The position numbers and the translations under genes are program-made. 64,000 nt of DNA from Brachybacterium muris. GTDB lineage: Bacteria > Actinomycetota > Actinomycetes > Actinomycetales > Dermabacteraceae. The DNA is taken from contig NZ_JAFBCB010000001.1 of assembly GCF_016907455.1 (NCBI RefSeq), forward strand, positions 372,001 to 436,000, given 5' to 3'. A model generated the notes under the pieces. The model searched no databases, was not told the DNA's origin, and saw only the letters and a program-made list of their open reading frames with translations. Positions 1 to 8,666 of the stretch are shown here, in pieces (position 1 is the stretch's first letter; each line of letters starts with the position of its first letter).

Positions 1-1331
1 ATGTCCTCGGTGAACGCCTCGAAGCGGTGTGACCCGTCGCCCAGGTGCTCGTTGAGCAGGAAGTGGATGTTGCCGTCCTTGGCGTGCCCGAAGATCACCG
101 ACTCCGCGTAGCCGTGACGGTCGAACATCTCCTGCAGGCCCACGCACGTGTCCTCCAGGGCTGGCACCGGAACCACCACGTCCTCCAGCAGGGCCGTGGT
201 GCCCGTGGGGCGTGCCCCCGCGACCGCCGCGTACAGGCCCTTGCGGGTGGTCCACAGTGCTGCCCGTCGGACCGCGTCGGTGGTCATCTCGAAGGGGGCC
301 GACAGTGACAGGCCGTCTGCCAGCCGGGCCCCGTCGGCCACCTTCTGCGCGAGCTCCTCGGGGCTGTCGGCCCGTTGCTCCACCAGCAGCGCCGCGTGCT
401 GATCGACGGTGAGCGCCGCGATCTCCTGCGGGGACCCGGCCAGCTGCTGGGCGGTGAGCAGGGAGCGGGCATCCAGAAGTTCCACGGTGGCGAAACCGGC
501 GTCGACCACGCCCGGGAGCATGGCGGTGGCGGCCTGCAGCGACGGGGCGGTGAGCAGGCCGGTGGCCACATGCTTCTGCACGGGGACGGTGCGGAACACG
601 GCGGAGGAGACGAACGCGAGGGTCCCCTCGGAGCCCACCACCAGGTGGGCCAGCACGTCGGCCGGCTCCTCGAAGTCCAGCAGGGCGTTGATCCCGTAGC
701 CGATGGTGTTCTTCATGGCGAACCGCTCGGTGATGGTGCGGCGCAGTTCGGGGTCCTCGCGCACCTCTCGCATCAGGCGCAGCAGGCCCTCGTGCAGGGC
801 GGGCTCGTCCTCCCGCAGGCGCGCATTGGCCCCGGGATCGGAGGTGTCCACCACGGTGCCCGAGGGCAGCACGAAGCGCAGAGACTCCAGGGTGCGGTAG
901 GAGTTCTCCGCGATCCCGGCGGCCATGCCGGAGGAGTTGTTGGCGATCACCCCGCCGATCGTGCAGGCCACCTCGCTGGCCGGGTCCGGGCCCAGCCGCG
1001 TGCCGTGCCGTGCCAGGTGGGCGTTGACCTGCCGCAGCGTCGCCCCCGGCCCCACCTTCACCCGGGCACCGCCGTCCAGCACCTCGATGTCGCGGAAGTG
1101 GCGGCGCACATCGGCCAGCACCTGATCGGACTGGGACTGCCCGGCCAGGCTCGTGCCGCCGGCGCGGAACGTGACAGGGGTGCGGTCGCGGTGGGCGCGG
1201 GCCAGCAGGGCTATGACCTGCGCCTCGCTCTGGGGCGCGGTGACGGCGCGGGGCACCAGCAGGTAGTGGGAGGCATCGTGCGCCTGGGCCCGGCGGGCGA
1301 CGACGTCGGTGTCGAGCACGGGGGTGTCCAT
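1..1331 (-). CDS. FAD-linked oxidase, D-lactate dehydrogenase-type (N-terminal part, runs off the left edge)
   Basis: About 443 codons are visible from an ATG at 1331. The N-terminal half carries the FAD-binding PCMH signature: FRAGGTSLAGQS, then GPGATLRQVNAHL, and GGVIANNSSGMAAG near residue 130. These are typical of the D-lactate/glycolate dehydrogenase family (GlcD-like), which oxidises 2-hydroxyacids at the membrane. The later segment with HAKDGNIHFLLNE is the substrate-domain His/Asp motif of the FAD-oxidase C-terminal domain. The motif style resembles the long actinobacterial proteins (about 950 residues) in which a C-terminal Fe-S/CCG domain follows, but that part lies outside the window. 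No Shine-Dalgarno sequence is evident before the ATG. Divergent from glutaminase. Substrate is inferred from family only. Confidence 0.85.
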   Translation of the reverse strand, partial: MDTPVLDTDVVARRAQAHDASHYLLVPRAVTAPQSEAQVIALLARAHRDRTPVTFRAGGTSLAGQSQSDQVLADVRRHFRDIEVLDGGARVKVGPGATLRQVNAHLARHGTRLGPDPASEVACTIGGVIANNSSGMAAGIAENSYRTLESLRFVLPSGTVVDTSDPGANARLREDEPALHEGLLRLMREVREDPELRRTITERFAMKNTIGYGINALLDFEEPADVLAHLVVGSEGTLAFVSSAVFRTVPVQKHVATGLLTAPSLQAATAMLPGVVDAGFATVELLDARSLLTAQQLAGSPQEIAALTVDQHAALLVEQRADSPEELAQKVADGARLADGLSLSAPFEMTTDAVRRAALWTTRKGLYAAVAGARPTGTTALLEDVVVPVPALEDTCVGLQEMFDRHGYAESVIFGHAKDGNIHFLLNEHLGDGSHRFEAFTED

Positions 1332-1475
1332 TACAGGGCCGGGGGAGGGGCGGCGGGATCCGAGGACGCGTGAGGGGCTGTGGCCGAAGGCATGACCCAC
1401 GGTATCCCGGGGGCGCTCGGCGGGCGCAGGGATCGTCCGTCCGACACGCGTGGCAGCGCGGGGCCCATCTCGCCG

Positions 1476-1528
1476 ACGCACGAGAAGGTGTCGGAATGCG
1501 TCGCTCTCAACGACACGGATTCGTGCGT
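1476..1528. repeat. Nested imperfect inverted repeat in the glsA upstream region
   Basis: Arms at 1476-1493 and 1511-1528 pair as ACGCACGA...GTGTCG against CGACAC...TCGTGCGT, 14 of 18 positions, with a 17-nt loop. It lies in the roughly 300-bp gap between two divergent genes. The remainder of 1332-1632 shows no convincing coding signal. It could be a transcript hairpin, a dyad operator or a remnant of a dispersed repeat. Confidence 0.45.
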
Positions 1529-1632
1529 GGGCCGGTGGATCTGCTCGTCCCGCCGGTTCGATCGGTCCTGGTGCTGTGCGTGGGCTGCGGGGATGGGGAG
1601 CGTCCGCTCGGCAGCCATGTATCGTCGGCCCT

Positions 1633-2691
1633 GTGTCTGCTGCCTTCCACACCACGCCCGGCTACTCCTTCCACCCCGCCCCGCGGTCCGACCCGGACGA
1701 CGACCGCGACGCCAGCACCCACCCCGACACCGCCCTGCGCACCTACCTGGCGCGCATGGACGATGAGCTGTCCTCGGCCGCTAGCGAGGGCGAGATCCCG
1801 GAGCTCGCGCGCCTCTCCGGGGCCGAGGAGGACCAGATCGGCATCGCCCTGTGCTCGGTGGACGGGGAGATCACCGCGGTGGGCAGCGAGCATGCCTTCC
1901 CGATCCAGTCCATCTCCAAGGCCTTCGCCTACGGCGCCGCGATCGACCTGCACGGCCTGGAGTACGTCAACTCCATCGTGGACGAGGAACCCACCGGGGA
2001 GGAGTTCAACGCCGTCAGCCTGGATGCGGAGACCAAGAAGCCGAAGAACCCGCTGGTGAACATCGGTGCGATCCGCACCCACGCCATGCTGGGCCCCACC
2101 CAGCCCGAACGCACCCGCCGGCTGCGGGATGTGCTGGACGCCGCCGCCGGTCGGGCCCTCGAGGTCCACGAGGAGACCTACCAGGCAGAGCTGGACAGTG
2201 CCGACAGGAACCTGGCCCTGGCCTACATGCTGCGCGCGGCCGGTTCGATGACCGAGAACGCCGAGGACGTGGTGGGCGGCTACACCGAGGGCTGCTCGGT
2301 GCTGGTCAGCGTGGCCGATCTCGCCGTGATGGCCGCGACCCTCGCCGGTGGCGGCACCAACCCCATCACCGGCGTCGAGGTGTTCTCCCGGGTGGCCTCC
2401 CGCCAGGTGCTCTCGGTGATGCTCACCTGCGGGATGTACGACAACGCCGGCGACTGGGTGAGCGACGTGGGCATGCCGGCGAAGTCCGGGGTGGGCGGCG
2501 GCATCATCGCCGCACTGCCCTCGCGATTCGGGGTCGCCACCTACGCCCCGCAGCTGGACCAGCACGGCAACTCGGTGCGCGGCACCCTCGCCTTCGAACG
2601 GTTCAGCGGTGACTTCGCCCTGCACATGCTGGACGGCCAGGAGCCGATGGACCTCGAACGCCGTGCCGAGGAACTGGTGCGCATCCCCTGA
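1633..2691 (+). CDS. glsA: Glutaminase
   Basis: Beta-lactamase-fold glutaminase that hydrolyses L-glutamine to glutamate and ammonia in the cytosol. The catalytic Ser-X-X-Lys is seen in FPIQSISKAF, followed by the family's VDEEPTGEEFNAV and KPKNPLVNIGAI substrate loops. Late in the protein are GMYDNAGDW and KSGVGGGI, the conserved C-terminal catalytic-pocket motifs. The ORF is open far upstream. I place the start at GTG 1633 (352 aa) because a -10-like TATCGT lies at 1620-1625, 7 nt before it, and there is no Shine-Dalgarno sequence, which fits a leaderless message. ATG 1755 would be too short at the N-terminus. It ends before a hairpin at 2719-2758. The loop NPLVNIGAI differs slightly from the usual NPFINAGAI. 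Confidence 0.92.
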   Translation: MSAAFHTTPGYSFHPAPRSDPDDDRDASTHPDTALRTYLARMDDELSSAASEGEIPELARLSGAEEDQIGIALCSVDGEITAVGSEHAFPIQSISKAFAYGAAIDLHGLEYVNSIVDEEPTGEEFNAVSLDAETKKPKNPLVNIGAIRTHAMLGPTQPERTRRLRDVLDAAAGRALEVHEETYQAELDSADRNLALAYMLRAAGSMTENAEDVVGGYTEGCSVLVSVADLAVMAATLAGGGTNPITGVEVFSRVASRQVLSVMLTCGMYDNAGDWVSDVGMPAKSGVGGGIIAALPSRFGVATYAPQLDQHGNSVRGTLAFERFSGDFALHMLDGQEPMDLERRAEELVRIP

Positions 2692-2718
2692 CGGAAGGGG
2701 AACAACATGGTGGGAGGG

Positions 2719-2758
2719 GAGCGCCGTGGTGGCAGGGGCCGATCCGCCCCTGTCGCTC
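2719..2758 (+). terminator. Hairpin terminator candidate after glsA
   Basis: The inner stem CAGGGGC/GCCCCTG (2733-2739 with 2746-2752) is backed by outer GAGCG/CGCTC pairing. It lies 28 nt after the glsA stop and upstream of the DUF5926 promoter. No long T run follows, as is usual in high-GC actinobacteria. Confidence 0.45.
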
Positions 2759-2795
2759 CACGGACCCGCCCCCGCGGATCGGTAGACTCCCCGCC

Positions 2796-3626
2796 ATGAG
2801 TTCCACCTCCAGCAATGCCCTGGTCCGTCGCCCCTTCGAGGGGATTCCCGCCGAGCGGGACCTGGTGGCGATGCGCCAGCTGATCCCGGCCGCCACCATG
2901 ACCGCCACGACCACCAAGGAGCACGGCGGCGTGGCCGTCGTGCTCGCCACGATCCTGCCGATGGCCTGGCCCGCCGTGCGCCGCACCGACGGCTCCGTGA
3001 TCCTGGGCGTCCAGGCCACCTACCCCGGCGGTGACCTGTCCCGCGGCATCGGCCAGGCCCTCAAGCAGGCCCTCGAGGCAGAGCCCGGCACCCCGGTGAC
3101 CACCGTGCAGCTGGACGAGGAATCCCCGCGCCTGCAGGACCTGCTGGACCTCACCGGCGACTTCCCGATCACCGTGCACGACAGCTTCGACTTCTGGGTC
3201 GATCCGGGTGCCGAGCGCACCGCCGAGGTGGAGCAGTCCATCAAGCAGGCCGACGAGTCGATCATGGCCACCAAGCCCGTCGAGGGCCTCCCGCACGCCT
3301 ACTGGGTGGACGCCGGCCCCAAGGAGCACCTGCGCTGGGTGCTGGATGCCGATGAGGACAAGGTCATCGACGCCGTTGCCCGCCTGCACGCCCGCCGCGA
3401 GTCCGGCGTGGGCGAGGGCACTAAGTACGTGGGCTCCTTCCGCGCCGAGGGCCTCACCATCCCGGTGTGGGACCTGCCCACCGGCTTCGGCGCCGAGGGT
3501 GTGGAGAAGGAGGCCGAGGCCTTCCGCACCCGCTTCGAGGAGGCCCTGTGCACCGAGGAGCCCCTCACCGCGCTCGAGCGTCGCGCCCGCGGCGGCATCG
3601 TGGCACGGCAGGTGACGCTGCGATGA
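2796..3626 (+). CDS. DUF5926 family protein
   Basis: 276 aa. The N-terminus with PFEGIPAERDLVAMRQLIPAA, the ILPMAWPAVRR segment and the C-terminal LTALERRARGGIVARQVTLR match the actinobacterial DUF5926 family, a soluble protein with no established function. No signal peptide or membrane segment. The start is ATG 2796: TAGACT at 2783-2788 ends 7 nt before it and no Shine-Dalgarno sequence is present, so the message is probably leaderless. The stop overlaps the start of the glycosyltransferase by 4 nt (ATGA), so the two are translationally coupled. This suggests a shared cell-envelope or sugar-related task, which is inference. Confidence 0.85.
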   Translation: MSSTSSNALVRRPFEGIPAERDLVAMRQLIPAATMTATTTKEHGGVAVVLATILPMAWPAVRRTDGSVILGVQATYPGGDLSRGIGQALKQALEAEPGTPVTTVQLDEESPRLQDLLDLTGDFPITVHDSFDFWVDPGAERTAEVEQSIKQADESIMATKPVEGLPHAYWVDAGPKEHLRWVLDADEDKVIDAVARLHARRESGVGEGTKYVGSFRAEGLTIPVWDLPTGFGAEGVEKEAEAFRTRFEEALCTEEPLTALERRARGGIVARQVTLR

Positions 3627-5158
3627 GCACGGCGGGTGACGCAGTGACGAGCTCAGTGGGGCCGCTCGCGACTGATCGGCCCACCAGCGTCGCTGTCGTC
3701 ATCCCCGCCAAGAACGAGTCGGAGCGCATCGAGGCGACCATCCATGCTGCCCGTCGGATCGACGGCGTGGACCTGGTGGTGGTGGTCGACGACGGCTCCA
3801 CCGATGCCACTGCCGCCGTGGCCATGGGGGCGGACGCCCTGGTGGTGCGGCACAAGACCAACCGCGGCAAGGCCGCGGCGATGGCCACCGGCGCCCAGCT
3901 GGTGGCCATGCGCGATGACGCCCACCGGGCCGACGGCGGCGACGACTTCCGCGAGGAGCTGCACGCCGAGCCGCGGGAGCCCGGCCACACCGGCCCGCTG
4001 CCGGTGATTAACCCCGGGGTCGAGGTGCCGCGCGCCCTGCTGTTCCTGGACGCCGACATGGAGGACAGCGCCACTGCCGCACAGCCCCTGGTCGATGCGG
4101 TGCTGGGCGACGGCGTGGACATGGCGATCGCGCTGCTGCCGCCGCAGGAGGGCGCCGCGGGCCTGGGCATCGTGGTGCGCACCGCCCGCGCCGGGATCCA
4201 GCGCGCCACCGGGTGGGAGCCCACCCAGCCGCTGTCCGGCACCCGCTGCATCACCCGGGAGACCTGGGACGCCTGCCAGCCCCTGGCGCCCGGCTGGGGT
4301 GTGGAGACGTCCCTGACCATCGACGCGCTCACCGGCGGGTTCTGGGTCAAGGAGATCGAGTGCGACCTGCGCCATCGACCCACCGGTCGAGACCTCAGCG
4401 GCCAGCTGCACCGCGCCGCGCAGCTCAAGGACGTGGTGCGGGCCCTGGCGCGTCGCCGCCACGTGACCCCCGAGGAGCCCGCCGAGAGCGCGGTCGCCGA
4501 GGCGGACGGGCCCGAGGCAGTGCCCGCCGGGGCGGTGACCTCGGGTGCCGAGGACCTGTCGCCTGCGACGGCAGAGGAGACGGCCGCGGCTCGAGAGGCC
4601 GGAAACCCGGGGCCGGCTCAGGTGCCGGATGACCACGAGACCGCTGCGACCGCCCCCGCCTCCCGTGAGCCCCGGGAACCACGCGACACCTCGCCTGCCG
4701 TGTATCGGGACACCACCGAGCCGGACGACCCCGATGATGCCGCGGATGCCTGGAGCATCACCCCGGACACCGGTGCCGACGATCGCGCCGACCGCCGCCG
4801 GGCAGCCCTTGCCGAACTACCCGTGACCGGGACCTTCAGCGATGGTCAGACCCGCGCGCTCGGCGACGTGGACGCAGAGCGTCTCGACGCCCAGCTGCGT
4901 GCCCTGCCGGTGGAGGGTGACTTCGAACCGGACGACGTGGTGCTGCTGGCCGGTCTGGACCTCGACGCGCTCACCGCACGCCTACGGGACGCACCGGTGG
5001 AGGGCCCCTTCGACACCCAGCACGTGGTGATCATCGGCTCCCACCTGGACACCCCCGAGCCCGTGCTGCCGCCCTCGATCGTCCCGCCGCTGACGGCGGA
5101 TGAGTACACCTCGCTGGTGGTGCACGCCGCCGTGGACGCCGAGAACGACGAGCACTGA
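3623..5158 (+). CDS. Family 2 glycosyltransferase with a C-terminal repeat domain
   Basis: 511 aa from ATG 3623, overlapping the DUF5926 stop by 4 nt. Residues about 20-290 form a GT-A fold GT2 domain: VAVVIPAKNESERIEATI, DDGSTD (56-61) binding the nucleotide sugar, and DAD (143-145) as the metal-binding DXD. No membrane helices follow, so it is probably cytoplasmic. Residues about 300-390 are acidic and Ala/Pro-rich and look disordered. Residues about 394-478 contain three degenerate repeats built on L-P-V-x-G-x-F followed by a D-x-x-x-L-x-x-x-L-R helix. I do not recognise this tail; it may be a protein-interaction module. Acceptor and sugar donor cannot be told from sequence. Confidence 0.85.
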   Translation: MSTAGDAVTSSVGPLATDRPTSVAVVIPAKNESERIEATIHAARRIDGVDLVVVVDDGSTDATAAVAMGADALVVRHKTNRGKAAAMATGAQLVAMRDDAHRADGGDDFREELHAEPREPGHTGPLPVINPGVEVPRALLFLDADMEDSATAAQPLVDAVLGDGVDMAIALLPPQEGAAGLGIVVRTARAGIQRATGWEPTQPLSGTRCITRETWDACQPLAPGWGVETSLTIDALTGGFWVKEIECDLRHRPTGRDLSGQLHRAAQLKDVVRALARRRHVTPEEPAESAVAEADGPEAVPAGAVTSGAEDLSPATAEETAAAREAGNPGPAQVPDDHETAATAPASREPREPRDTSPAVYRDTTEPDDPDDAADAWSITPDTGADDRADRRRAALAELPVTGTFSDGQTRALGDVDAERLDAQLRALPVEGDFEPDDVVLLAGLDLDALTARLRDAPVEGPFDTQHVVIIGSHLDTPEPVLPPSIVPPLTADEYTSLVVHAAVDAENDEH

Positions 5159-5220
5159 CCTGAGCGGCCTCGCGAAACAAGGGGCTCCGACGCGCAGGCT
5201 TCACACCGACCACGAATGGT

Positions 5221-5274
5221 GAGTGGACCCTGGTGGCTGCGATCCAAGGGAAGGACAGCCACCAGCGTCCACTC
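5221..5274. terminator. Bidirectional hairpin between convergent genes
   Basis: Very strong stem: GAGTGGAC/GTCCACTC (5221-5228 with 5267-5274) enclosing CTGGTGGCTG/CAGCCACCAG (5230-5239 with 5256-5265). It sits in the 139-bp gap between the converging glycosyltransferase and AlkP-like gene, and probably terminates both. Confidence 0.75.
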
Positions 5275-5297
5275 GCCGGCTCGGTCCGGGCACCTGG

Positions 5298-7463
5298 TCA
5301 GGCGCTAGCCGACGAGGCGCCGGGCTGCTCCTCAGGCTCCGATGCGGGCCGAGCCGAGGGCTCCGGGTCCGGCAGCACCGCGGGCAGCTGGGCCACCCAC
5401 ACGGCGAGCATCGCCGCCACCAGCACGGGACCGGTGTCGTTGACCGCGTAGCCGAGCCACGCCCCGACCACCAGCGCCACCCGCACCGGGTACGACGCCG
5501 GGTGCGCCTCATCCAGGCGTACCAGTCGCCGCAGGCCCAGGCGGCGGGGCATCAGGACCACCACCGACAGCACGATCGCGATCAGCATCAGCACCCCGAG
5601 CTGCCAGTACCCGGTCACCATCGCCACGTTCTGGGACAGCTTGCGGATGATCACGGCCAGCAGTTCACCGCTGAGCAGCTCGTCGATGAAACGGCCCAGG
5701 TGGGTGCGGTCCTCCGCAGGTCGCAACCAGTCCAGGAACGACACCCCGAGCACCGCCACCGCGCCGCCCACGCCCAGCAGCAGCAGGTGCCACAGCCGTA
5801 CCCGGATCCGGGAGACCAGCAGGGCGAGCAGTCCGAACACCGGCACCGTGGTGACCATCGACCCGAAGTCCGCACCCATCGACGGGGCCACGCACACGAT
5901 CGCGACCACCGCCCCCGCCCCCAGCGTCCACAGCATTCGGGCTCGGGCGGTGCGCACCACCGTGAACAGGCACAGCAGCGCCATCAGCGAGGCCGCGAGC
6001 ACCAGGCCGAACAGGTGGTTGGACAGCCCGTAGAAGCGCCCCCCGGAGATCGGCTGCGCCCCCAGCGGTGACCCCAGCTGGAAACGGGACCCGGTGGCCG
6101 ATTCCAGCAGCACCAGCGCGGCCACCAGCGTGGCAGCCACCCCGGCCGGACCGAAGCGGTGGCGTCGCCAGGGACCTGCCAGGCACACCACGGCCAGCAG
6201 GGCGGAGCCCGCCCACACCACCCCGGTCAGGGCGAGGGCGGGGGAGTCGGCTCGCCACCACGGCACCAGCGAGGCGAACAGCCCCACCGCCAGCGGCAGC
6301 GGCGCCACCGACGCGGCGGCCCGCGCCACGGCAGCCACCCCGGGGCGTCGTGCCGTGGCAGGGATGAGTAGCAGCACCGCCCCGATCAGGCCCATCGCGA
6401 ACCAGGAGCCGAGCGCCGGCACGGACGCCGCATCCACTGCGGCCGCGGCCTGGGAGCGATCCAGCGCGAGCTGCTGCGGATCCGCGTGGTCCACCCCGCG
6501 GAACGGCTGCCCCGGGATCAGGCCCTGCGGGGATGCGTCGTGCGAGGCGAGGACGGTGGCCAGGGCGTCGGTGAGCACCACTACGCCCGTCTGCTTCGAT
6601 GCGCCGCTGGTGAGGGCCTGGCCGGGGAAGGCGGTGTCCATCGCGACCTGCAGGCCCACGGTGCGGGAGGCCACGGCGCCCGTGCGCTCCACCTCCTCGA
6701 TCTGGGAGGCCGGCGGGTCGGTGGCAGCGACGGACAGCAACAGGGTGCGGGGAAGCGCAGCGACATCGCAGGTGCCGGCTTCGACACCGCCGGTCTCGAC
6801 CCCGGCGGCCTCGAGCACCGCCTCGACGCGGGCATCCAGGGTGCTCACCGCCTCGGCGCGAGCAGGGTCGTCATGATCGGGCACGGAGCCGACGTCCACC
6901 AGCACCACGGCGCCGTCGTCGAGAGCACCCGCCATTTGGTCTGCCACTGCACTGGCCAGCGAGTTCTCGGCGCCGGCGTCGCCGGTCCCTCCGGTGGCGT
7001 CGACCTCCACCACGGGCGCATCCAGCTGCTGCCACTGGTCCGTCGGCGGGTTCGGGATCCCGGCAGTACGAGGCGCCAATGCAGCCAGACCGCGGTACCC
7101 GGTGCGCAGGGTCTCCATGCCCTGCCGCTTGGTGCTCACCACAGTGGTGGAGGTGGTGTTCATCGCGCCCACCCCGGCGTTGTCCGCCAGGCACTGCAGG
7201 GCAGGGGTGCGCTCCGGGTCGATGTCCTCCCAGCTCAAGCCGGCCGTGGCGAGGACCAGCCGCACCGGCTGCTCGGCGGGGGCGCCCGGGCCGCCGGCGG
7301 GGGGCACTGGACCATCGGCGCGTGCGGCGGGCGGGGCGAGCGCCGTCATCACCAGTGCCAGCACCATCGCACGTGCCAGCAGCAGGACGATCACCAGGCC
7401 GGGCCGCGAGGAGAGCAGCCGCGGCCGGGGTGCCGCCTGCGCAGATGAATCGAGCGAGAACAC
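5298..7463 (-). CDS. Large membrane protein with AlkP-like extracytoplasmic domain
   Basis: 721 aa. A signal anchor (about residues 23-45) is followed by a roughly 320-residue extracytoplasmic part beginning VLATAGLSWEDIDPERTP and containing a TSTTVVSTKR segment. This resembles the alkaline-phosphatase-superfamily domain of actinobacterial membrane proteins often annotated only as hypothetical. About ten transmembrane helices fill the C-terminal half. Start GTG 7463: TAGCAT at 7470-7475 lies 6 nt upstream and no Shine-Dalgarno sequence is seen, consistent with a leaderless mRNA. It converges on the GT2 gene. Function unknown; an envelope-polymer role is plausible from the company it keeps, but not shown. 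Confidence 0.75.
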   Translation of the reverse strand: MFSLDSSAQAAPRPRLLSSRPGLVIVLLLARAMVLALVMTALAPPAARADGPVPPAGGPGAPAEQPVRLVLATAGLSWEDIDPERTPALQCLADNAGVGAMNTTSTTVVSTKRQGMETLRTGYRGLAALAPRTAGIPNPPTDQWQQLDAPVVEVDATGGTGDAGAENSLASAVADQMAGALDDGAVVLVDVGSVPDHDDPARAEAVSTLDARVEAVLEAAGVETGGVEAGTCDVAALPRTLLLSVAATDPPASQIEEVERTGAVASRTVGLQVAMDTAFPGQALTSGASKQTGVVVLTDALATVLASHDASPQGLIPGQPFRGVDHADPQQLALDRSQAAAAVDAASVPALGSWFAMGLIGAVLLLIPATARRPGVAAVARAAASVAPLPLAVGLFASLVPWWRADSPALALTGVVWAGSALLAVVCLAGPWRRHRFGPAGVAATLVAALVLLESATGSRFQLGSPLGAQPISGGRFYGLSNHLFGLVLAASLMALLCLFTVVRTARARMLWTLGAGAVVAIVCVAPSMGADFGSMVTTVPVFGLLALLVSRIRVRLWHLLLLGVGGAVAVLGVSFLDWLRPAEDRTHLGRFIDELLSGELLAVIIRKLSQNVAMVTGYWQLGVLMLIAIVLSVVVLMPRRLGLRRLVRLDEAHPASYPVRVALVVGAWLGYAVNDTGPVLVAAMLAVWVAQLPAVLPDPEPSARPASEPEEQPGASSASA

Positions 7464-7500
7464 GCCCCGATGCTACGGCCACCACCTCTGCACCACCTCT

Positions 7501-7540
7501 TGTCACAAAGGGTTGACACAACATCCCCACATCCTCATGC
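7501..7540 (+). promoter_or_regulatory. Putative promoter/operator of the membrane protein-gntR pair
   Basis: TTGACA at 7513-7518 with CATGCT at 7535-7540 (16-nt spacer) forms a reasonable promoter. TGTCA (7501-7505) and TGACA (7514-7518) make an inverted repeat over the -35, a possible site for the YtrA-type regulator encoded two genes on. Autoregulation is inferred from how YtrA-family operons usually work. Confidence 0.4.
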
Positions 7541-7589
7541 TTGTATCAGGTGCCCGACACATCGTCGGGTCGGTTCTCAGGAGAACACC

Positions 7590-8666
7590 ATGGGCGGATT
7601 CGCCATGCTCGGCCTGGGAGTGACGATGTTGCTCCCCCTCGTGCTCGTGATCGGGCTGCTGGTGGTCGCTACGCTGCCCGGTGCCGGGCGCACCGGCCTG
7701 CACAAGGGCGCCCTGATCGCCCGCTGGATCGGTATCGCCGCTGCCGCGGTGGCCATCTGCCTCATGATCGGAGCTGGCATCAACGGCACGTGGCCCGGCG
7801 GCCGCCTCGGTCTCGGCGCTCTCACCGCCGCCGCACCCCTGGCGGGCGCGACCCTGCTGGTGATCGCGATCCTGATCGGTGAGCTCACCCTCCCGGCACC
7901 GAGGTCCACCACCCGCTACGGGCTGCTCACCCCGCGTGACCTCCGCACCGTCTCCTCCCAGTTGGCCTCGATCACCGCCTTCCTGGGAGTGTTGGCGCTG
8001 GGCGGCTACGCGGTGTTCACCACCCTCGTCGCGGCGCCCGATACCGAGGGCCGGCCCGGCAGGGCGATCGCCCACACCGGCGTCGACGGCTTCTCCGGGG
8101 GCGCCTACGGGCCCTTCCCCGGCCAGTGGTACACCCTCCCGGTGCTGATCGGCCTGGCCGTACTGGTCGCCTCAGCAGCCGGTGCGATCACCGTGGTGGT
8201 GCGCCGCCGCCCCAGCACTGACCCCCAGGACCTCCTGCTGCGCCGGCGGTCGGTGACCTCCCTGCTGGGCGCCGTCGCCGTCGGCACCGGACTGACCGCC
8301 CAGGGACTGTCGGCCTACGGACTGATGGGCTTCCTGCGCATCGCCCAGCCGGACTACGTCGAACAGGGCCTCGGCTTCGCCGGGATGGCCGCCTCGCTCG
8401 GAGTGGGCATGGCCGGCCTGGTCATCTCCCTCCTGGGCGCGGTGATGGTGTGCATGCCCGCCTTGATCGCGCGCACCGTGCCCGGGCAACGGGAGCCGGT
8501 GGGGGCAGCATCCACGGGCCCTGATGATCCTGCTGCCGCCGCATCGCCCGCACCCTCGCCCCATGGTCCCGGCCCGGCCCCGTCAGCCCGAACAGCTCCT
8601 GCCTCCCAGGCCGTGATGCCCGGGCACCTGGCCGACGGATCCCTGGCCGACGGGGCCGCGCGATGA
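7590..8666 (+). CDS. Seven-helix membrane protein, unknown function
   Basis: 358 aa from ATG 7590, preceded by AGGAG at 7579-7583. About seven hydrophobic helices (residues roughly 5-30, 40-65, 75-100, 130-155, 180-205, 225-255, 265-295) are followed by a Pro/Ala-rich cytoplasmic tail of about 60 residues. No transporter signature or ATPase partner was recognised. The stop overlaps the start of the gntR-type gene by 4 nt (ATGA), so the pair is co-translated. YtrA-type regulators typically control membrane or ABC proteins encoded beside them, so this protein is the likely regulated effector. Confidence 0.8.
   Translation: MGGFAMLGLGVTMLLPLVLVIGLLVVATLPGAGRTGLHKGALIARWIGIAAAAVAICLMIGAGINGTWPGGRLGLGALTAAAPLAGATLLVIAILIGELTLPAPRSTTRYGLLTPRDLRTVSSQLASITAFLGVLALGGYAVFTTLVAAPDTEGRPGRAIAHTGVDGFSGGAYGPFPGQWYTLPVLIGLAVLVASAAGAITVVVRRRPSTDPQDLLLRRRSVTSLLGAVAVGTGLTAQGLSAYGLMGFLRIAQPDYVEQGLGFAGMAASLGVGMAGLVISLLGAVMVCMPALIARTVPGQREPVGAASTGPDDPAAAASPAPSPHGPGPAPSARTAPASQAVMPGHLADGSLADGAAR

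Noticed and set aside
1331-1618. Minus-strand ORF of 95 codons in the glsA upstream gap
   Set aside because: No ribosome site, no leaderless promoter motif and no homology; it spans the inverted repeat and looks like chance.
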